DNA of 8,508 nucleotides from Planctomycetota bacterium (GTDB lineage Bacteria; Planctomycetota; UBA1135; GCA-002686595), in assembly GCA_027623615.1 (NCBI GenBank), contig JAQBVH010000094.1, positions 1 to 8,508 of the forward strand. Reading direction: 5' to 3'. The notes below the pieces were generated by a model. That model was not told the origin of the DNA. It ran no database searches and saw nothing but the letters and a program-made list of their open reading frames with translations. This document shows, one piece after another, positions 5,272-8,508 of this stretch; the first letter of the stretch is position 1; each line of letters opens with the position of its first letter. The translations under genes and the position numbers were made by a program.

Positions 5272-7125
5272 ATGCTGGCTCCGGTCTTGGCCTGCATCTT
5301 CACGCTTTCCGTTCCTGCCGACGTCGGGGACGACCGCTATCAATTCATCGCCGGCCTGGCCGAGCGAGGCCTGCAAGCGGAGGTCGTGCGCGAGGCGCGC
5401 CGCTTCCTCGAGGAGCACGGGGGCCACGGCAAGGCCGACCTCGCCCGCTACCGGCTGGCGACGGCGCTCTTCGACCTGAACCGCGCTGAGGAGGCGCGCC
5501 CCCACTTCACGCGCCTGGCGAAGGTGCGCGGCTTCGAGTTCCAGAGCGAGGTGCTCTTCCGCCACGGACAGTGTGAGCTCGAAGCGGGTGAACACGACGT
5601 GGCGACGGGCGCGTTCGAGCGGGTCCTCGCCGGAGACGGGGACTACCTCAGGCCCGCGGCCACCTTCCTGCTCGGCGAGAGCCACTTCCGCGCGGAGCGC
5701 TTCGATCAGGCCGAGGCACGCTACGCGGCGACCCTGCGGCTCGAGGACGCGGAGTCCTACGCTGCCGACGCGCTGCACGGCATGACCTGGTGCGCCTACC
5801 GGCTCGGCAACCACGATCAGGCCATCCAGCGCGCCGCGGAGTTCACGCGCGCGCACGCTCGAGACGAGCGCGTGCAGGAGCTCGCCTTCGTGACCGGCGA
5901 GTCGCACCTCGAGCTGGACCGGCCTGCTCCGGCGCTCGTCGCCTACAAGCAGGTCAGCACCGGCGCCTTCCACGCTGCCGCCATGCGCGGCGCGGGCTTC
6001 GCTTGCGCGGCGCTGGACGATCACGCGGGAGCGGTCGAGTACTTCGGCAAGGTCCTCGAGCTCGACGGCCGCGGACCCTACGCACCCGAGGCCGCCCTCC
6101 ACCGCGGCATCCACCAGCTCCGCCTCGATCAAGCGCGCGCTGCCCTCGAGAGCCTCGAGCTCCCGATCGCTGGCAAGGGCCCCGAGGTCCAGTACTGGCG
6201 CGGTCGCTCCTTCGCCAAGCTCGGAGATCACCAGCAGGCGCTGGCGGCGTTCGAGGCGGGGAGCGGGCAACGCCCCGACGAGCGCCTGGCCCAGCGCCTG
6301 GCCATCGGTCGCGCCGATGCCCTGTTCGAGCTGGGGCGCACGGATGAGGCTGCCGCGGTCTACGAGGCTGCCGGCTCGGACTACGCCCTCCACGCGGCCG
6401 CTGTCGCCAAGCTCAACGACGGCGAGGCCGCGGAGGCCGTGCGCCTCGCAGCGCCGCTCGCGAACCCGGCCAAGGACAGCGAGTACCGGCTCGAGGCGAC
6501 CCTGACCGTGGCCGAGGGCCAGTTCGCGCTCGAGCGCTACGCCGCCGCGGAGGCCGCCTTCGCGGTCGTCGCGGACCAGGACCAGGACGCCGGCCGCCGC
6601 GCCCGCGCGATCTCGCGCCTGGGGTGGTGCCGCTTCCTCACGGACGATCCCGTGGGGGCCCGGGCCCACTTCGAGCGGGTGCTGAAGGAGTTCGGCCAGA
6701 GCGCCGAGGCGGTCGAGGCACGCTTCCTCGCCGGTCGCAGCGCCGAGGACGCAGGCGACGCTGCTGCCGCCGCCGAACACTACCGCCGCTACCTCGGCCT
6801 CGAGAGCAAGCCCCACGCCGAGGAGGCCTCGCTGCGCCTCGCGCGCTTCGAGGATCCCGCCGCGGCCGAGGCACGCCTCGCGCGCTTGATCCAGGAGGCG
6901 CCGACGTCGAGCTTCGCGCCCCAGGCCCGCTTCGACCTGGCCGAGCGGCAGGCGGCCCGCGGCGAGTGGCAGGCAGCGCGCACGAACTACGCGGCGTTCC
7001 TCGCGGAGCACGGCGGCCACGAGCTCGCCGACGGGGCCGCGTACGACGTTCATCGAGAAGGAGAAGGAGATGGGCATCGAGCTGCCCTCCGCGGAGGCCG
7101 GCGAGCAGAGTCATCACGACGATGA
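5272..7125 (+). CDS. Exported TPR-repeat protein, frame disturbed at 3' end
   Basis: The protein has 617 residues in this frame. The first 16 residues (ending SVPA before DVGDD) look like a short signal peptide, although no basic residue follows the initiator. From about residue 20 to 585 it is a chain of TPR-type helical hairpins, for example FRHGQCELEAGEHDVATGAF (96-115), LLGESHFRAERFDQAEARY (133-151), GMTWCAYRLGNHDQAI (170-185) and FDLAERQAARGEWQAARTNY (554-573). Such solenoids hold protein partners, so a scaffold role outside the cytoplasm is inferred. I recognise no catalytic domain and no closer family. After about residue 591 (AAYD) the sequence turns into an Arg/Gly-rich tail of antisense character, while a neighbouring frame becomes protein-like. 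The last 25 or so residues are therefore probably not authentic and the true end is uncertain. Confidence 0.8.
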   Translation: MLAPVLACIFTLSVPADVGDDRYQFIAGLAERGLQAEVVREARRFLEEHGGHGKADLARYRLATALFDLNRAEEARPHFTRLAKVRGFEFQSEVLFRHGQCELEAGEHDVATGAFERVLAGDGDYLRPAATFLLGESHFRAERFDQAEARYAATLRLEDAESYAADALHGMTWCAYRLGNHDQAIQRAAEFTRAHARDERVQELAFVTGESHLELDRPAPALVAYKQVSTGAFHAAAMRGAGFACAALDDHAGAVEYFGKVLELDGRGPYAPEAALHRGIHQLRLDQARAALESLELPIAGKGPEVQYWRGRSFAKLGDHQQALAAFEAGSGQRPDERLAQRLAIGRADALFELGRTDEAAAVYEAAGSDYALHAAAVAKLNDGEAAEAVRLAAPLANPAKDSEYRLEATLTVAEGQFALERYAAAEAAFAVVADQDQDAGRRARAISRLGWCRFLTDDPVGARAHFERVLKEFGQSAEAVEARFLAGRSAEDAGDAAAAAEHYRRYLGLESKPHAEEASLRLARFEDPAAAEARLARLIQEAPTSSFAPQARFDLAERQAARGEWQAARTNYAAFLAEHGGHELADGAAYDVHREGEGDGHRAALRGGRRAESSRR

Positions 7126-7147
7126 GCCAACCTGGCCTACTTCCTGA
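7049..7147 (+). pseudogene. Out-of-frame coding remnant, probable TPR gene tail
   Basis: In the frame one base ahead of the exported TPR gene, this stretch reads FIEKEKEMGIELPSAEAG and continues acidic and histidine-rich (EQSHHDDEPTWPTS) to a TGA at 7145-7147. The composition looks like a genuine C-terminal tail, unlike the basic peptide in the TPR gene's own frame. One extra base, or two missing bases, near 7045-7049 would join it to the TPR protein. It could instead be a fragment of another gene placed here by a rearrangement or misassembly. No start codon of its own is convincing. Confidence 0.4.
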
Positions 7148-7186
7148 CCGCGCGCCGGTCTGTTCGCGCGGGTCCACGCCCTGCGG

Positions 7187-8508
7187 GTGTCCACCGGGGA
7201 CAGCCTGATCAACCAGGGCATGGCGCTCTCTCAACTCGGGTACACCCAGTACCGGCTCGGGGAATACCTCGACGCTCAGGAGAGCCTCCGGACGGCCCTG
7301 GCTCGCTACGACGAGGGCGGCCTACCCGACCACCACGAGCGGGCGCAGACCCTGTTGAACCTGTCGCTGCTCCAGCGCGCCCAGGCGCGCTTCGCCGAGT
7401 CCATCGAGAGCGGCACGTTGGCGCTCGAGATGTGGCACCGGCTGTATCCCCCGACCCACTTCTACGTGGGGAACGGCGCCCAGATCCTGGCGGCGAACCT
7501 CGAACAGGCCGGTCGCCTCGGCGAGGCCGAGCAGCGGGCGCGCGAGGCGCTGGCCTGCTTCACGGCCGCCTTGCCCGAGTCCCATCCCTACCGCCTCGAG
7601 GCCCAGGCCACCCTGGCGTCGATCCAGATCAAGCGCGGCGCCTTGCACGAGGCGCGCGCCCTGATGGAGGAGAACCTGGCTGCCCGTCAGGCGGTCTGGG
7701 GGGTCGACGGCCTGGTGGTCGCGGACGACTATGCCGCGCTGGCCGAGGTCTACGCCGCGCTCGGCGATCCCGAGCGGTCGCTCGAGTGGATCGAGCGTGA
7801 GCGGGACATCCTCGAGGAGGGGCTCGGTCCCCACCATCCGCGCACGGTGACCGCCCTCGTCCGCGCGGGTCGTCTGCAGCTCGGGCTCGGTCGGGTCGAG
7901 CAGGCGCGCGCGATCGCCGCGCTCGTCGATCAGGAGGAGGTCTTCGCGGCGCCGACCCTCGGCCCACTGCGCCGCACGCAGGCGCGCGTCCTGCTCGGCC
8001 GCGTGGCGCTGACGGGTGGTGATCTCGAGGCAGCGCTCGAACAGTTCGACCGCGCCCGCCGCGCCCAGGACGCCCTGGACGGGGCGCACCCGGTCAGCGT
8101 CGAGGTCGCCTACCAGCGCGGCCTCGTCCTCGCGCGGATGGGACGAACCGAGGACGCGGCGTACGAACTCGAGCACGCGCTCTCCCTGGCGGAGGCCCAG
8201 CGCCACCGGGTCTTCGGGGACGAGCAGGCGCGCGCCCTGTTCGCGTCCCGCCTCTCGATCGACCTCATCTCCCAGGAGCTGACGCACACCCACGCGGCGC
8301 TCGGCAACGCGGCGGCCGCCCTGTCCGCCGCGGAACGCGGCCGCAACCGCGCGTTGATGGACCTGCTCCTACGCTCGGAGGAGGTCCTGCTGGCGGGCGA
8401 ACGCTCCGGCCGGCTGCGCGGCCTGCGCCAGGCGGAGGAGGAAGCGCGCGTGGCCGAGGTGGTCGCCGCCCAGGCCCTGCGGTCGGGGCGGGCCCGGCCC
8501 GGCACCGG
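7187..8508 (+). CDS. TPR-repeat protein, CHAT-like linker, 3' partial
   Basis: This frame has no stop from 7148 to the right edge. It encodes at least five or six TPR-like helical repeats, such as ALSQLGYTQYRLGEYLDAQ, YAALAEVYAALGDPERSLEW and LGPHHPRTVTALVRAGRLQL. It then reaches AERGRNRALMDLLL (8330-8371) and a charged, probably coiled-coil stretch. The AERGR-x-RALxDLL type of segment is typical of TPR proteins that end in a CHAT (caspase-like) protease domain, but that domain would lie beyond the window and is only inferred. The 5' end is unclear. The first possible starts are GTG at 7187 and ATG at 7220; neither has a Shine-Dalgarno, and the ATG would cut into the first repeat helix. Real coding probably extends upstream, so the gene may be headless. 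It is in the same frame as the 7049-7147 remnant but separated from it by the TGA at 7145. Confidence 0.75.
   Translation, partial: MSTGDSLINQGMALSQLGYTQYRLGEYLDAQESLRTALARYDEGGLPDHHERAQTLLNLSLLQRAQARFAESIESGTLALEMWHRLYPPTHFYVGNGAQILAANLEQAGRLGEAEQRAREALACFTAALPESHPYRLEAQATLASIQIKRGALHEARALMEENLAARQAVWGVDGLVVADDYAALAEVYAALGDPERSLEWIERERDILEEGLGPHHPRTVTALVRAGRLQLGLGRVEQARAIAALVDQEEVFAAPTLGPLRRTQARVLLGRVALTGGDLEAALEQFDRARRAQDALDGAHPVSVEVAYQRGLVLARMGRTEDAAYELEHALSLAEAQRHRVFGDEQARALFASRLSIDLISQELTHTHAALGNAAAALSAAERGRNRALMDLLLRSEEVLLAGERSGRLRGLRQAEEEARVAEVVAAQALRSGRARPGT

Noticed and set aside
5116..7077. 653-codon - strand frame opposite the exported TPR gene
   Set aside because: Shadow frame with low-complexity Leu/Arg/Glu content. 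The + strand has regular TPR spacing, a strong ribosome binding site and a signal peptide.
7122..7208. ATG at 7122 as start of the second TPR gene
   Set aside because: Its frame gives a short peptide ending at 7208 and is not the frame of the TPR repeats; it would need another frameshift.

Overview
The window comes from a very GC-rich bacterial chromosome whose genes favour G or C in the third codon position. The mix of genes suggests a Planctomycetota-like organism or another GC-rich environmental bacterium: a secreted M12-type metalloprotease, long TPR-repeat proteins, and a TPR protein whose end resembles the linker before a CHAT domain. That placement is inference; no marker gene here settles it. 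Most of the content is chromosomal housekeeping. I see no CRISPR array, transposase, integrase, tRNA or rRNA.

Layout, left to right. (1) A hairpin at 28-62 lies just past the stop of a leftward secreted zinc metalloprotease (81-1238, TTG start). (2) Divergent from it, coaD (phosphopantetheine adenylyltransferase, 1398-1889) overlaps ridA (imine deaminase family, 1886-2281) by four bases. (3) A leftward ATP-grasp ligase of unknown substrate (2285-3178) converges on ridA with only three bases between the stop codons. (4) Divergent from the ligase is ychF (P-loop ATPase/GTPase, 3308-4399). (5) A 361-base gap (4400-4760) has no convincing gene but is rich in inverted repeats, ending in a 17-bp hairpin that abuts crcB. 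(6) crcB (fluoride channel, 4761-5126) is followed by a terminator-like hairpin. (7) A probably exported TPR protein (5272 to about 7125) loses its reading frame near its 3' end. (8) A second, differently framed TPR protein (from about 7187) runs off the right edge without a recognisable N-terminus.

The genes serve separate jobs: coenzyme A synthesis, metabolite damage control, ribosome-associated ATPase, fluoride export, extracellular proteolysis and protein scaffolding. The only evident operon is coaD-ridA. Most starts (coaD, ridA, the ligase, crcB) lack a clear Shine-Dalgarno sequence, and coaD and crcB have TAnnnT -10-like hexamers 6-9 bases before the ATG, suggesting leaderless transcription. 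The exported TPR gene and the protease have better Shine-Dalgarno sequences.

Three places deserve a second look: the structured gap before crcB, with two mutually exclusive hairpins and a strong terminal hairpin; the disturbed junction between the two TPR genes at 7040-7220; and YchF, where the loop histidine important in E. coli (His114) appears to be arginine. I did not find a clearly new multi-gene system.
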